64,000 bases of DNA from Edaphocola aurantiacus. GTDB taxonomy: Bacteria; Bacteroidota; Bacteroidia; Chitinophagales; Chitinophagaceae. Shown here piece after piece: positions 24,838-33,632 of this stretch. Position numbers and translations under genes: made by a program. Numbering within the stretch: position 1 is the stretch's first letter; each line of letters starts with the position of its first letter. The stretch covers positions 742,928-806,927 of the forward strand of contig NZ_VOSI01000001.1 in assembly GCF_019797745.1 (NCBI RefSeq), written 5' to 3'. The notes beneath the pieces are model-generated. The model made no database searches, had not been told where the DNA came from, and was given only the letters and a program-made list of their open reading frames with translations.

Positions 24838-26382
24838 ATGGAAAAGAAGTACTTAAAGAAAGATGATCTAAAAATCCTTATAGAATCCTTATCTATAGGA
24901 GAGAAAAGGCATTTTTACCAATATCTGAAATCGCAGAACCATCAGGAATCACCATATTACCTGGAACTCTTTAAGGCATTATCAGGCCCGGAAAGTCAAC
25001 TCGCTCAACTTCCTGAAATGGTTTCCCGAAAAGCATTTTCAAATGCCAAAATACGCCTGTATCAGCAACTGATGCAGAGCCTGAGCATCTATCATCAGAA
25101 CAGTTCTACAGAACTTTCTATCCAGAATATGATCTGTGAAATAGAGATATTGTATGACAGGGGGCTGCCGGAACAAAGCATTATCCTGCTCCGGAAAGCC
25201 CAGAAAATAGCGGCAGGACAGGAAAACTTCGGATTGATGCTGCAGCTGCTGACCTGGGAGCGAAAGATCAATATCATTTCAGATACGCCTACCAGGAACA
25301 AACTGGACATTACCACAGAGGAGCGAAAAATATTTGAAAACTTTGATGAGGTCAATACGCTGGAAAGCATTTTCAGCAAGGTGATTGACATTAAAAAGAA
25401 ATATGGGTATGTAAAGGGTACAGCACGAAAGAGCCTGGACCAGATCGTACTGAAAAATCACAAGCTGGATGCTGAACACAAAATACAATCCAGAAGGGGA
25501 ATCTATTACTTCAACTTCATTCATTCACTGTACAACTGGCTCACCCTGGATCATAAGAAGGCCTACCAATACAGTAAAAAATTGCTGGCGCCGGACTTTC
25601 AGCTGATTTCTCCGAATGAGTACCTGGAAGGTATTCTACAACATGTAACTTCCTGTATGGGGCTGGGCTATTTTGAGGAAACCCTGGATGGCCTGCTACT
25701 TGCCGATGCTTTCATTGCACAGAAGCGGTTTCAGCATTCAACCTTCTTCCTGTTACGGGTATTCTATTTCAGGATCTGCTACCGGCTGATCGTTTATATG
25801 TATAAGGGTGCACTAAAAGAATTGCAGGAAACAATTGAAGATGCCAATATACAGCTCCTCAAATTCAATGCACAATTGTCTATAGAAATGAAACTGGTTA
25901 TTTACGGCAATATGAGGAATGCCTGCATTGCGGCAGGAGATCATGAGCAGGCCGAAAAATTGCTGGATATGCTCTTATACAAAGAGTCTAAATATGTGCG
26001 TAAAGATGTCTATAATGACCTCTTTCTGTCCCGGATATTTTCGCACCTGGCCAATAAGGATTATGCTATAGTACCGTCTATGGCCGCTGCAGCCGGCCGG
26101 CAGTATAAGCAGGTCGAAAATGAGCGCAATAAATACGATGTGGGCTTGCGGATTGCTTCTATGCTCATGAAAAATGTTGATTACAGCAAAACGGCAACCA
26201 GACAGAAGGTTATCACTGAGGTAAAATCAATACTGCACGAAGCTATTATTGCCCACGCGGGGCTGAACAAGTTTCATGAGATGTATACCTTTTACTATAT
26301 ATGGACGGAAAGCATTTTGCGGGACCAGCCATTTCATCTCACTGCTGCTGCCTGGTATACACAATACCTGAAGCATCTTTAA
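24838..26382 (+). CDS. Unrecognised helical-repeat protein
   Basis: A 514-residue protein from the ATG at 24838; an open frame reaches 43 codons further upstream, but it is AT-rich and hydrophobic without being a good signal peptide. The body is almost all helical, with stretches such as SIGEKRHFYQYLKSQNHQES, KIRLYQQLMQSLSIYHQ and AGDHEQAEKLLDMLLY that look like degenerate TPR hairpins. The N-terminal GEKRHFYQYL pattern recalls a family of roughly 500-residue Bacteroidota proteins with no assigned role. It is probably cytoplasmic. It is transcribed alone, divergent from the T9SS repeat protein. Confidence 0.75.
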   Translation: MEKKYLKKDDLKILIESLSIGEKRHFYQYLKSQNHQESPYYLELFKALSGPESQLAQLPEMVSRKAFSNAKIRLYQQLMQSLSIYHQNSSTELSIQNMICEIEILYDRGLPEQSIILLRKAQKIAAGQENFGLMLQLLTWERKINIISDTPTRNKLDITTEERKIFENFDEVNTLESIFSKVIDIKKKYGYVKGTARKSLDQIVLKNHKLDAEHKIQSRRGIYYFNFIHSLYNWLTLDHKKAYQYSKKLLAPDFQLISPNEYLEGILQHVTSCMGLGYFEETLDGLLLADAFIAQKRFQHSTFFLLRVFYFRICYRLIVYMYKGALKELQETIEDANIQLLKFNAQLSIEMKLVIYGNMRNACIAAGDHEQAEKLLDMLLYKESKYVRKDVYNDLFLSRIFSHLANKDYAIVPSMAAAAGRQYKQVENERNKYDVGLRIASMLMKNVDYSKTATRQKVITEVKSILHEAIIAHAGLNKFHEMYTFYYIWTESILRDQPFHLTAAAWYTQYLKHL

Positions 26383-26387
26383 GTATA

Positions 26388-26837
26388 TCAACGAAGGACA
26401 AAGTAGTATACCCACCATATCAGTAATAACTGGAAAGGAACGCGAAACCATAAATAAGAGAGGCCCTTACCATCTGTATTGCCGGTTTCGTAGTTCAGGT
26501 GTTTTATGGCTGCATATATGTTTGCAGGAAGAATAAGGATAAAGAAAATGATGAGCAGTATGCCGGTAACTTTTTTGAATCCCGGAATAAACATACCGAT
26601 CGCGGCGGCTATTTCAATCAGACCGGTGAGATAAATCAGTTGCATTCTGAAGGGTACAAAATCGGGTAGCATTGCGGTCATTCCCCTGGTGAACATAAAA
26701 TGCCCCAAAGCCGTAAACAGCAGCATTACAGACAGGGCAATGATCCCGGCCAGTGTATAATCAATGTCGGATTTGAAAATCCTGGTGCCTGCCAGGGCAC
26801 AGACGAAGGTGCCGAGCAATATAAACAGTGGTTTCAT
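26388..26837 (-). CDS. DoxX-like membrane protein
   Basis: A 149-residue four-helix protein of the DoxX/DoxX-like family: segments LFILLGTFVCALAGTRIF, AGIIALSVMLLFTALGHFMF, IYLTGLIEIAAAIGMFIPG and GILLIIFFILILPANIYAAI, then a last C-terminal helix. The EIAAAIGMFIPG motif with its Glu is typical. Functions in the family range from redox sensing to thiosulfate oxidation and are not predictable here. It has its own promoter and follows a Crp-family regulator gene on the same strand. Confidence 0.85.
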   Translation of the reverse strand: MKPLFILLGTFVCALAGTRIFKSDIDYTLAGIIALSVMLLFTALGHFMFTRGMTAMLPDFVPFRMQLIYLTGLIEIAAAIGMFIPGFKKVTGILLIIFFILILPANIYAAIKHLNYETGNTDGKGLSYLWFRVPFQLLLIWWVYYFVLR

Positions 26838-26864
26838 TTGTACATTTTGAGATGGTTATACCTG

Positions 26865-26895
26865 CAAAGGTAGCATGGTCCCCTGCCCCGATCAA
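26865..26895 (-). promoter_or_regulatory. Promoter of the DoxX-like gene
   Basis: Minus strand -33 TTG (26893-26895), 20-bp spacer, -7 TACCTTTG (26865-26872). It lies between the Crp-family gene and the DoxX gene, so the latter can be expressed independently. Confidence 0.7.
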
Positions 26896-26905
26896 TGAAC
26901 AAATG

Positions 26906-27472
26906 TTACTTAATTGCTTTCCTGATCCTGCTCAGCGACTGTGGCCGTATGCCGATGTAGGATGCCAGGTATTTCTGTGGTATATACCGGATCAGTAGCG
27001 GCTGCTCGGACAGGAGATCCAGGTATCTCTGGGTTGCATTATCTTCCAGCAGCGACATTTCTCTTCTGGTCTTTTTAAGAAATAACTCCTCTGCTATTTT
27101 ACGTCCGATGCGGTCTCCGACCGATGTGGAATCATACACCTCTTCCAGCTTCTCATAAGCAATCTGCCATAATACACAATCGGTAATCGCCTCTACATTA
27201 TACTGACAAGGCTTTTGTGTGAGGAAGGCATCATATGCACTGAAGAAGGTGTTCTCAAAGGCGAAGGCAAAGGTAAAATCATAATCGGGCCGGGGAATAT
27301 TAAACCTGACGATACCTTTTTCGATAAAGGAAAGGTGCTTTTCTTTTTTGCCTTTTTCCAGGATAAGCGTCTTTTTCGGAAAGCTTACCCTCCTCAATTT
27401 TGAAGAGAACACATTCCAGTCCTCATCGTTAAGCATTACAAAGCCATTAAGGAATTTTCTGATCTGCTCCAT
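26906..27472 (-). CDS. Crp/Fnr-family transcriptional regulator
   Basis: A 188-residue regulator with an N-terminal cyclic-nucleotide-binding fold (FPKKTLILEKGKKEKHLSFI, EKGIVRFNIP) and a C-terminal winged HTH (RYIPQKYLASYIGIRPQSLS, RIRKAIK). The cAMP-binding Arg-Ser pair of classical Crp is not visible, as in many Bacteroidota members of this group, whose signals are unknown. It lies 68 bases upstream of the DoxX-like gene and may control it. Confidence 0.9.
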   Translation of the reverse strand: MEQIRKFLNGFVMLNDEDWNVFSSKLRRVSFPKKTLILEKGKKEKHLSFIEKGIVRFNIPRPDYDFTFAFAFENTFFSAYDAFLTQKPCQYNVEAITDCVLWQIAYEKLEEVYDSTSVGDRIGRKIAEELFLKKTRREMSLLEDNATQRYLDLLSEQPLLIRYIPQKYLASYIGIRPQSLSRIRKAIK

Positions 27473-27523
27473 TACTTAAAATTACACTAAAGAAATATTA
27501 ATGCTATGATATCACCAGAGCTG

Positions 27524-28027
27524 TTACGGGCGCTGGGCAAATACTCTCATACACAAAGGAATCATTCCGCAGGAAATGGCTATAAAAATAGCGACGCGAA
27601 CATAATTAAGGCTTTGCCAGAGCGATACTTTACGGACCAGCTCTTCGGAAAACGTTTGTGTGGCTGCCATTTTTTGAAAATGAATAATGTTGGGTGCAAA
27701 GAAAGACAATGTCCATACCCTGACTGCAAAATGGATTACAAATAAGATCAAGAGCCAGCTGCGCACTGCATCTATCTTCCAGCAGAAAATAATAGCCAGG
27801 ATAAATGTGATCTCGTGCAGGGAATGGAATACAATCCAGAATGTCTTCAGGCTTGTGCCCTTTCCATCCAGTAGCAGCTTAAAATTATCCGGCGGGGAAG
27901 GTACCCATTTGGGGACAAATACAATGGTCTCAAAAATCTGTGCACCATTCATTAGAAAATAAATGAGCGTAGTGATGCAGAGCCAGATCTCGGCCCTGTT
28001 TATATACTGTGGGGTTAAACTCGTCAT
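27524..28027 (-). CDS. Integral membrane protein beside a MarR regulator
   Basis: A 167-residue protein with four probable membrane helices: AEIWLCITTLIYFLMNGAQI, FWIVFHSLHEITFILAIIFC, RSWLLILFVIHFAVRVWTLS and VRIAIFIAISCGMI-like VAIFIAISCGMIPLCM. A helix carrying FHSLHE and the RVWTLSFFAP motif are distinctive, but I cannot assign a family; a DUF1772-like relation is possible. It begins one base after the MarR stop codon, so the two are co-translated and the MarR protein probably controls it. Confidence 0.75.
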   Translation of the reverse strand: MTSLTPQYINRAEIWLCITTLIYFLMNGAQIFETIVFVPKWVPSPPDNFKLLLDGKGTSLKTFWIVFHSLHEITFILAIIFCWKIDAVRSWLLILFVIHFAVRVWTLSFFAPNIIHFQKMAATQTFSEELVRKVSLWQSLNYVRVAIFIAISCGMIPLCMRVFAQRP

Positions 28028-28028
28028 A

Positions 28029-28496
28029 TTATTTTTGATTTAAGTGATCTGCTGTTTCGTTCATGATAAGCGTTGCCGATCTGAAATAACGTTCAATAGT
28101 ATGTATCTCCTCTTCTGAAAAAGTGGCAAGCAATGCTGCCGTCTTCTGCTGCAGTTCTTCAAAGAGCGGTTTCAGGAGTTTCATACTGTTTTCTACATTG
28201 GGTACTATGATTACTTTCCTCCGATCCTCTTTGCTGAACTGTCTTTTAAGCAGCTTCTTTTGCTCCAGGCGATCTATCAATCCCGTTACAGCACCGGTCG
28301 TCAGTCCGGTTAGTTTTGATATTGCTCCGGCCGTGATAGAAGGGTATTGGAGTATGAGTCCCAAATATTTATGATCAGCTCCAGAAAATCCTGCCTTACG
28401 GGCAATCGCCTCATGCATAAAGATAGATGCATCGGAGTATTGTCTACTTGCGGCCCTGAAACCGGAAAGCAATTCTTCTTTATTATTTTGTCTCAT
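28029..28496 (-). CDS. MarR-family transcriptional regulator
   Basis: A 155-residue regulator with the MarR winged HTH: ADHKYLGLILQYPSITAGAI, then SKLTGLTTGAVTGLIDRLEQ and the wing KKLLKRQFSKEDRRKVIIVP with the conserved Asp-Arg. The N- and C-terminal helices would form the dimer interface. It is the first gene of a two-gene operon with a membrane protein. MarR proteins usually repress their own operon and respond to small aromatic or lipophilic molecules; the ligand here is unknown. Confidence 0.93.
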   Translation of the reverse strand: MRQNNKEELLSGFRAASRQYSDASIFMHEAIARKAGFSGADHKYLGLILQYPSITAGAISKLTGLTTGAVTGLIDRLEQKKLLKRQFSKEDRRKVIIVPNVENSMKLLKPLFEELQQKTAALLATFSEEEIHTIERYFRSATLIMNETADHLNQK

Positions 28497-28515
28497 TACA
28501 AAAGTATCTTAGCAA

Positions 28516-28545
28516 CAAAGATATATGTTTTCAAGAAAATACAAA
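28516..28545 (-). promoter_or_regulatory. Promoter of the marR operon
   Basis: Minus strand -33 TTTG (28542-28545), 18-bp spacer and -7 TATCTTTG (28516-28523), 20 bases from the ATG. A second TACTTTTG at 28499-28506 is too close to the start codon to be used. Confidence 0.65.
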
Positions 28546-28596
28546 AAATCATTATACAAATAATATGGTCAGGGACCTGCTTTACCGAACAGGCTA

Positions 28597-28614
28597 ATAG
28601 GTATTTATACCTAT
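28597..28614. promoter_or_regulatory. 18-bp dyad between marR and the exported-protein gene
   Basis: ATAGGTAT and ATACCTAT are perfect 8-bp arms around TT. The dyad lies 22 bases upstream of the plus-strand -33 and about 50 bases upstream of the marR -33, a fitting place for a regulator site shared by divergent genes. Confidence 0.55.
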
Positions 28615-28635
28615 CAGATAGATGATTTCTCCCTA

Positions 28636-28666
28636 TTGCCCATCGTCCGATTCCGCAATTACTTTG
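28636..28666 (+). promoter_or_regulatory. Promoter of the exported-protein gene at 28731
   Basis: -33 TTG (28636-28638), 20-bp spacer, -7 TTACTTTG (28659-28666, one mismatch to the consensus). Confidence 0.5.
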
Positions 28667-28730
28667 CAGTAGCAACAGGATGATAAGATCCTATGCATCA
28701 TCTATCCATCAAAATAAACCGGATTATAAA

Positions 28731-29681
28731 ATGAAAAAAATCATACCCTTTCTGCTCATCGCCCTTTCATTGGCCTTTACTACAGCAAAAGCACAGCAGG
28801 GCACTGAAGCATTTATCAACGATATTGCTGTACATGCTTCTGCCAACTTCTTATCCATTGCAGGTGCCAAAACCGGGATGAGTGCCAATGGTGCAGATAC
28901 CTATTATCAATCGAAGCTGAAACCTCCGGTGGGTACGGCCCAGATCGTGGCCAACAAAAATCTGGAAGGTCTTTTTACATGGATCATTCCCATGGCACAA
29001 TCGAAGCAAATACAGCTTGACGCAGGCCAGTTAATGAAAGCAATCGTTGCACAGGACAGCATATTTTATTACCTGCAGGAGGATACTGATGAGCTGGGCA
29101 ATAAAGCAACAATACTTTATGAAGAGGATGGGTTTGAGGGCGCTCCGATAATGTCTGTGCTCAACCGTACAGACAAAAAAAATGCGGCCAATAGTCAATG
29201 TATTATTACGATATACGGTACAGGCCCATTAGGAGACGCCTATCTCACCCATAATTACACAACGGACCTGGCTGCAATGGTAAAGCATGCAGAAAGAGGA
29301 TTTAAAGACATTTTAAGCGGGACCATTAAAACAGAAGACGGGGTGACCTATTACAGATCCAGTATGTATCCCAAAACGGGTGAGATTACTATTGGCCTGG
29401 AACAATCATCAGGTACGCACTGGCTGGCCTGGAAAGCGCCACTGGTCTTGTCAAAAAAGCTGCAGGCCGATGCGGAAGCCTATCTCAAAAGCCAATACGG
29501 CAACAATCCTTTTTATGAGATTAAAACAAGCCAGGATGCAGCCACGGGAATGAAGATCACTTCCGTAACCATGCTGACTTTTCCTGTTTTTGAAATTGCA
29601 TCGGTACAAAACAGTAAGGACAATGCTCCTGCCGCTAACCAGTTTATCATCATGGTCTACGAAACAAGTGAGACCAAATAA
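28731..29681 (+). CDS. Exported protein of unknown function
   Basis: A 316-residue protein from the ATG at 28731, which gives a signal peptide (MKKIIPFLLIALSLAFTTAK, cleavage after AQQ-like KAQ). The mature protein alternates strands and helices, and no family is recognised. A segment near the middle (CIITIYGTGPLGDAYL) and the C-terminal QFIIMVYETSE are strand-like, suggesting two similar halves. It is followed by an outer-membrane barrel gene 35 bases later, then a kinase/regulator pair, all on the plus strand. Confidence 0.75.
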   Translation: MKKIIPFLLIALSLAFTTAKAQQGTEAFINDIAVHASANFLSIAGAKTGMSANGADTYYQSKLKPPVGTAQIVANKNLEGLFTWIIPMAQSKQIQLDAGQLMKAIVAQDSIFYYLQEDTDELGNKATILYEEDGFEGAPIMSVLNRTDKKNAANSQCIITIYGTGPLGDAYLTHNYTTDLAAMVKHAERGFKDILSGTIKTEDGVTYYRSSMYPKTGEITIGLEQSSGTHWLAWKAPLVLSKKLQADAEAYLKSQYGNNPFYEIKTSQDAATGMKITSVTMLTFPVFEIASVQNSKDNAPAANQFIIMVYETSETK

Positions 29682-29716
29682 AATTCCTTATCTATAAATA
29701 CATAAAACGACTTATT

Positions 29717-30358
29717 ATGAAAACGCTCTGTTTCTATACTGCCTCTCTCACAGGTAAGAAGTCCTGGACTGCATTACTGCTTTGCTGCATATTCGCGACA
29801 CAGGCTATGGCTCAGCAAATCGACATTTTCGGGGGCATCAATCCATCCGGCATTCGCCACCAGATTGATGGCAACCGTCAGGATGCAAGTGGCAAAATCG
29901 GTTACCACTTTGGACTCTCAGTATTTGTTCCTTTTAATGCCAAAAAGTACGATAGTGATAATGGAGGTTACGGTTTCTTTCCGGCATTGCAATACATCAA
30001 AAAAGGAACGGTAAAATCTACCATACTGGGGCCATCTGTGGCCGATATTAAAATCGGATTCTTACAGCTGAACCTACCCCTATCCTATACCTCCGGCATG
30101 TACGGAATTGGTATCGGGCCATATGTGGGCTATGCTGTATCTGGTCAGAAAAAATACAGGGTTGGTAATGGAGCCACTGAAAAGATTGATTTCGGGAACG
30201 AATTAAAGCGCATAGATTACGGGATAGGCATCCATATGAATATCTCTATTTTCAGAATCCAGTATGAACTGGGCCTGGCAAACCTGGCAACAGGAAACAA
30301 TGGTACTGCTAAAACACGCTCGCTCAGTCTAAGTCTGGACATCCCGATTATGCAATAA
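29717..30358 (+). CDS. Outer-membrane beta-barrel protein (PorT-like size)
   Basis: A 213-residue exported protein; the signal peptide ends AMAQ near residue 33. The rest reads as eight to ten amphipathic strands (YGFFPALQYIKKGTV, IGFLQLNLPLSYTSGMYGIG, IGPYVGYAVSG, RIDYGIGIHMNISIFRIQY), typical of small PorT/OMP_b-brl_2 barrels. It ends TRSLSLSLDIPIMQ without the classical terminal aromatic residue, which lowers certainty about barrel insertion. Likely co-transcribed with the exported protein upstream. Confidence 0.75.
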   Translation: MKTLCFYTASLTGKKSWTALLLCCIFATQAMAQQIDIFGGINPSGIRHQIDGNRQDASGKIGYHFGLSVFVPFNAKKYDSDNGGYGFFPALQYIKKGTVKSTILGPSVADIKIGFLQLNLPLSYTSGMYGIGIGPYVGYAVSGQKKYRVGNGATEKIDFGNELKRIDYGIGIHMNISIFRIQYELGLANLATGNNGTAKTRSLSLSLDIPIMQ

Positions 30359-30504
30359 TCAATGCCTGTCATTTTTCCGTGGGCAAAAAACATAGTATAA
30401 CCTATTTGTCTATACCCTACCCTAACCTGCTCTTCAAATTAAATATTGCCAGAATTATTACACTTAAATATTATGTGTAACTTTCTGAAACTATATTGAA
30501 TGTT

Positions 30505-32379
30505 ATGAGATTCATCTTCCTGCTTTTCATCTGTTTGTACGCTATCTCTGCTTCAGGGCAAAAAATCAGTACAGCCGACTCTACCTGGTTTGCGGAAACA
30601 GCAGATAAAGTCAATCAGTCGATTAATGCAGATCCGGAACGCGCAGATGTTTTGGCAAAGGAATATTTCTATAAAGCCAAGGCACTTCATAATGATGAAT
30701 ATACAGGCAAAGGCGCTTGCCTGGTGCATATGGGCATCATCATGCTTCATCCGGAGCAAGCAAAGGACTGGTATGATACTGCACAGCTGTACCTTAAACG
30801 CTCTGATAACTATTTATGGAATGGTTACCTGAATCTCAATTACGGCATTATCTTATGCAACAAATACATCTTTGAATCGGGGATTGGCTACTTAAACAAG
30901 AGCATTCATTATTTTGAGCAGGCAAAAGATACGCCACAACTGGCTTACGCATACAGTAACATTGCTCATGCCTTTCACGATTTCGGCGATTATAATAAGG
31001 GAAAAGAATATGCTCAAAAAGGACTGCACATCATTGAAGCATCTGAAGGGCTCCGGGTTGTTCGATGGTGGCTGCTTAATGCCCTGGGTATTAATTACGA
31101 TGACCACAAAGAATATGAACAGGCCATAGCCACACACCTCAAAGCATTGCATGTGGCCACCGGCAATGACCTGCAATTGTGTACCACCAGCAATAACCTG
31201 GGCAATACGTATAAAAAGAAGGGCCAGCTTGCCAATGCGGAAATATATTTTCACCAAAGCCTCTCCTATGCTATAAAATTGCAGGACAATTATCAGTTTG
31301 CCACGATTTATGGCAACCTGGGCGATCTGGCTTTAAAGCAAAAAAAATATACGCTCGCCCGTAAATACCTGGATTCCTGCCTTCACTACTCTGAAGCTTC
31401 CGGAAGCCCGGAGAAACGAAAAGATGCTTATGAGTACAATGCGACTCTGTTTGAAAAAACCGGTGATTTCAGCAATTCGGTGCACTTTCTCAGACAATAT
31501 ATAGCGCTGAAAGACTCTCTGGATAATGTTGCGAAAGCCGGGATCATTTATGATGCCCAGGAGCGGTATGAAACGGCAAAGAAGGAAAAGCAAAACCAAG
31601 ATCTGCAGGCTGCCAACCAGCTCAAAACAATTGAAAAGAACAGGGCTGTTGCAGAAAAGAAAATCATTGTCATTACTGCTGTTGTCTTGTTCTTATTCCT
31701 GGCGGTTCTGGCCTATTTGCTATACCATGCGAAGCTCAGCAGGATAAAGCGGAGTGAGGATAAAAAAATGAACCAGGCGCTTTTTATAGGGGAGCAAAAT
31801 GAACGCATCCGTATTGCACGTGACTTACACGATAGTGTTGGACAAATGCTGTCTCTTGTAAAAATGAATCTCTCTGCAGGGGAGCAAAACCCGGAAAATA
31901 AGAAGCTGCAGGATATCGTAGATCAAACCATTTCAGAAGTCCGCAATATTTCCCACAACCTGATTCCTGAAGATCTTCATTTTGGCCTGTTCCCTGCAGT
32001 ACAGTCTTTGGCCGAAAAGGTCAGTAGTTCCGGGAATACTAAAATGACGGTACATATTGATGAGCCTATATTGCATCACCAGTTTGAAAAAGAAAACGAA
32101 CTGTCGATGTACAGAATTGTACAGGAAGTAATCCATAATATGGTCCGACATTCGGGTGCAAACAGTATTGAGGTAAATGCCACGCTGCAAAGTCAAAAAA
32201 TTCTTTTTTCTATCCGGGATAACGGAAAAGGAATGGATACTGAAAGTATAGGAAGCTCCGGCGGAATAGGCTGGAAAAATATCCAGGCAAGGGTCAATTT
32301 ACTGGACGGAGAAATGAAAGTGCAATCGGAACAATTAACCGGGACTCAAATCATCATTACACTACCACAAAATGGATAA
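30505..32379 (+). CDS. TPR-type sensor histidine kinase (HisKA_3)
   Basis: A 624-residue kinase from the ATG at 30505 (a TTG three codons upstream is also open). The signal peptide MRFIFLLFICLYAISASGQ leads into TPR units, seen as AYAYSNIAHAFHDFGDYNKG, KEYEQAIATHLKALHVA, NLGNTYKKKGQLANAEIYFH and NLGDLALKQKKYTLARKYL. A membrane helix lies near residues 386-407 (KIIVITAVVLFLFLAVLAYL). The phosphoacceptor is His 442 in RIARDLHDSVGQML, and the HATPase G boxes are DNGKGMDTES and GGIGWKNIQARV. Its stop overlaps the start of the regulator gene by 8 bases, so the two are translationally coupled. Confidence 0.94.
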   Translation: MRFIFLLFICLYAISASGQKISTADSTWFAETADKVNQSINADPERADVLAKEYFYKAKALHNDEYTGKGACLVHMGIIMLHPEQAKDWYDTAQLYLKRSDNYLWNGYLNLNYGIILCNKYIFESGIGYLNKSIHYFEQAKDTPQLAYAYSNIAHAFHDFGDYNKGKEYAQKGLHIIEASEGLRVVRWWLLNALGINYDDHKEYEQAIATHLKALHVATGNDLQLCTTSNNLGNTYKKKGQLANAEIYFHQSLSYAIKLQDNYQFATIYGNLGDLALKQKKYTLARKYLDSCLHYSEASGSPEKRKDAYEYNATLFEKTGDFSNSVHFLRQYIALKDSLDNVAKAGIIYDAQERYETAKKEKQNQDLQAANQLKTIEKNRAVAEKKIIVITAVVLFLFLAVLAYLLYHAKLSRIKRSEDKKMNQALFIGEQNERIRIARDLHDSVGQMLSLVKMNLSAGEQNPENKKLQDIVDQTISEVRNISHNLIPEDLHFGLFPAVQSLAEKVSSSGNTKMTVHIDEPILHHQFEKENELSMYRIVQEVIHNMVRHSGANSIEVNATLQSQKILFSIRDNGKGMDTESIGSSGGIGWKNIQARVNLLDGEMKVQSEQLTGTQIIITLPQNG

Positions 32380-33025
32380 CACGGAAAAAATAAATATCAT
32401 CATTGCAGATGATCATCAAATGATGATCGACGGCATCAGGAATATGCTGCTGGGTACACCTCAATATCATATCATTGCTGAGGCGAATAACGGACAGGCT
32501 GCTTATGAAATGATAGCAGAACGTCCTGATGCGTTCCAGTTATTGCTTACGGACATCAGCATGCCGCTGCTCAGCGGAACGCAGTTATGCAAGATGGTCA
32601 AAGAGCAGTTTCCTGCAATACAGGTATTGATCCTGTCGATGTACAATAATGCGGTGGCTATAAAAGAAGCTATCCTGGCCGAGGCGGACGGGTATATTCT
32701 GAAAAATGCAGGAAAAGAGGAGCTCCTGAAAGCACTGCACCGCATCACAGACGGGGGCACCTATTTCGCAGACGACATTGTCCCTATTATCTATAAGCAG
32801 TATAACCAACAGAAGATACAGGATGAGCAACTGAAAGAATTGACTGAGCGGGAAAAAGAAATCCTAAGCCTTATTGTAAAAGAATATACCAGTGACGATA
32901 TCGCAAGGCAATTATTTATCAGCAAAAAAACGGTGGATAATCACCGTCAGCATTTGCTGGAAAAGACTGGCTGCAAAAGTACTGTGGGGCTGGTGAAGCT
33001 TGCCGTAAAACTGGGTATCGGTTAG
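32372..33025 (+). CDS. NarL/FixJ-family response regulator
   Basis: A 217-residue two-domain regulator, partner of the kinase it overlaps. The REC domain has the acidic pocket IIIADDHQMM, phosphoacceptor Asp in LLLTDISMPLLSG and Lys in GYILKNAGKEE. The LuxR HTH is LTEREKEILSLIVKEYTSDD, then IARQLFISKKTVDNHRQHLL. No other target promoter is evident, although two exported-protein genes just upstream are obvious candidates. Confidence 0.95.
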   Translation: MDNTEKINIIIADDHQMMIDGIRNMLLGTPQYHIIAEANNGQAAYEMIAERPDAFQLLLTDISMPLLSGTQLCKMVKEQFPAIQVLILSMYNNAVAIKEAILAEADGYILKNAGKEELLKALHRITDGGTYFADDIVPIIYKQYNQQKIQDEQLKELTEREKEILSLIVKEYTSDDIARQLFISKKTVDNHRQHLLEKTGCKSTVGLVKLAVKLGIG

Positions 33026-33060
33026 GGCAATGATACCGCAATTACATATTGCCATCAGCC

Positions 33061-33606
33061 TTAAGCGGGCTTATAGCAGTTCATCACTGCGCCAGCATTA
33101 AATATTTGTGTGTTGACAAGCTGCAGTTCTGTCCTGCCTTGTATATGATCAAATAAGGGCAAACCGCCTCCTGCTATTACCGGATGAATCATAAGCCTTA
33201 GCTCATCGATCAGACCGAGGTTCATGAGGCTTATAATCAGGCTTCTGCTGCCGACTAATATATCCTTACCGGGTTGCTGTCTGAGTTGCAGCACTTCCTC
33301 TTCAAGAGAGCGGGTTGCCAGCTGTGCGCTGCTCCAGTCCAGACTTTTCAGTGTCCGTGAAAAAACGATTTTATTAATATTATTCATTACCAAAGCAAAA
33401 TCGTCCATTGCTTTAGTACCGCTCGGGTTGGCCTCAAGCGCACGCCAATACTCCATGAGCTGGTAGGTCACTCTGCCATACAGGATGGTATCACCATCAC
33501 GCAGCAAATCGGCATAATACTGGTGTATTTCCTCATCCGGAGTGACCGCAGTATGATCACAAAAACCGTCAAGGGTGATATTAAATGCTGCAATTACTTT
33601 TCTCAT
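33061..33606 (-). CDS. Dihydrofolate reductase-like (RibD C-terminal domain) protein
   Basis: A 181-residue protein of the RibD_C/DHFR-like family. The opening MRKVIAAFNITLDGFCDH, followed by DEEIHQYYADLLRDGDTILY, and GRVTYQLMEYWRAL are standard. KIVFSRTLKSLDWSSA and DILVGSRSLIISLMNLGLI follow, then DELRLMIHPVIAGGGLPLF. Such stand-alone proteins bind NADPH but are seldom true folate or riboflavin enzymes. It sits 26 bases after the VOC gene in a small operon and converges with the regulator gene. Confidence 0.9.
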   Translation of the reverse strand: MRKVIAAFNITLDGFCDHTAVTPDEEIHQYYADLLRDGDTILYGRVTYQLMEYWRALEANPSGTKAMDDFALVMNNINKIVFSRTLKSLDWSSAQLATRSLEEEVLQLRQQPGKDILVGSRSLIISLMNLGLIDELRLMIHPVIAGGGLPLFDHIQGRTELQLVNTQIFNAGAVMNCYKPA

Positions 33607-33632
33607 ATGGCATCAATTGAATTCAAGCTCCA

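Noticed and set aside
33026-33060. GGCAAT/ATTGCC repeat between converging genes
   Set aside because: Only six base pairs with a long loop and no T tract.
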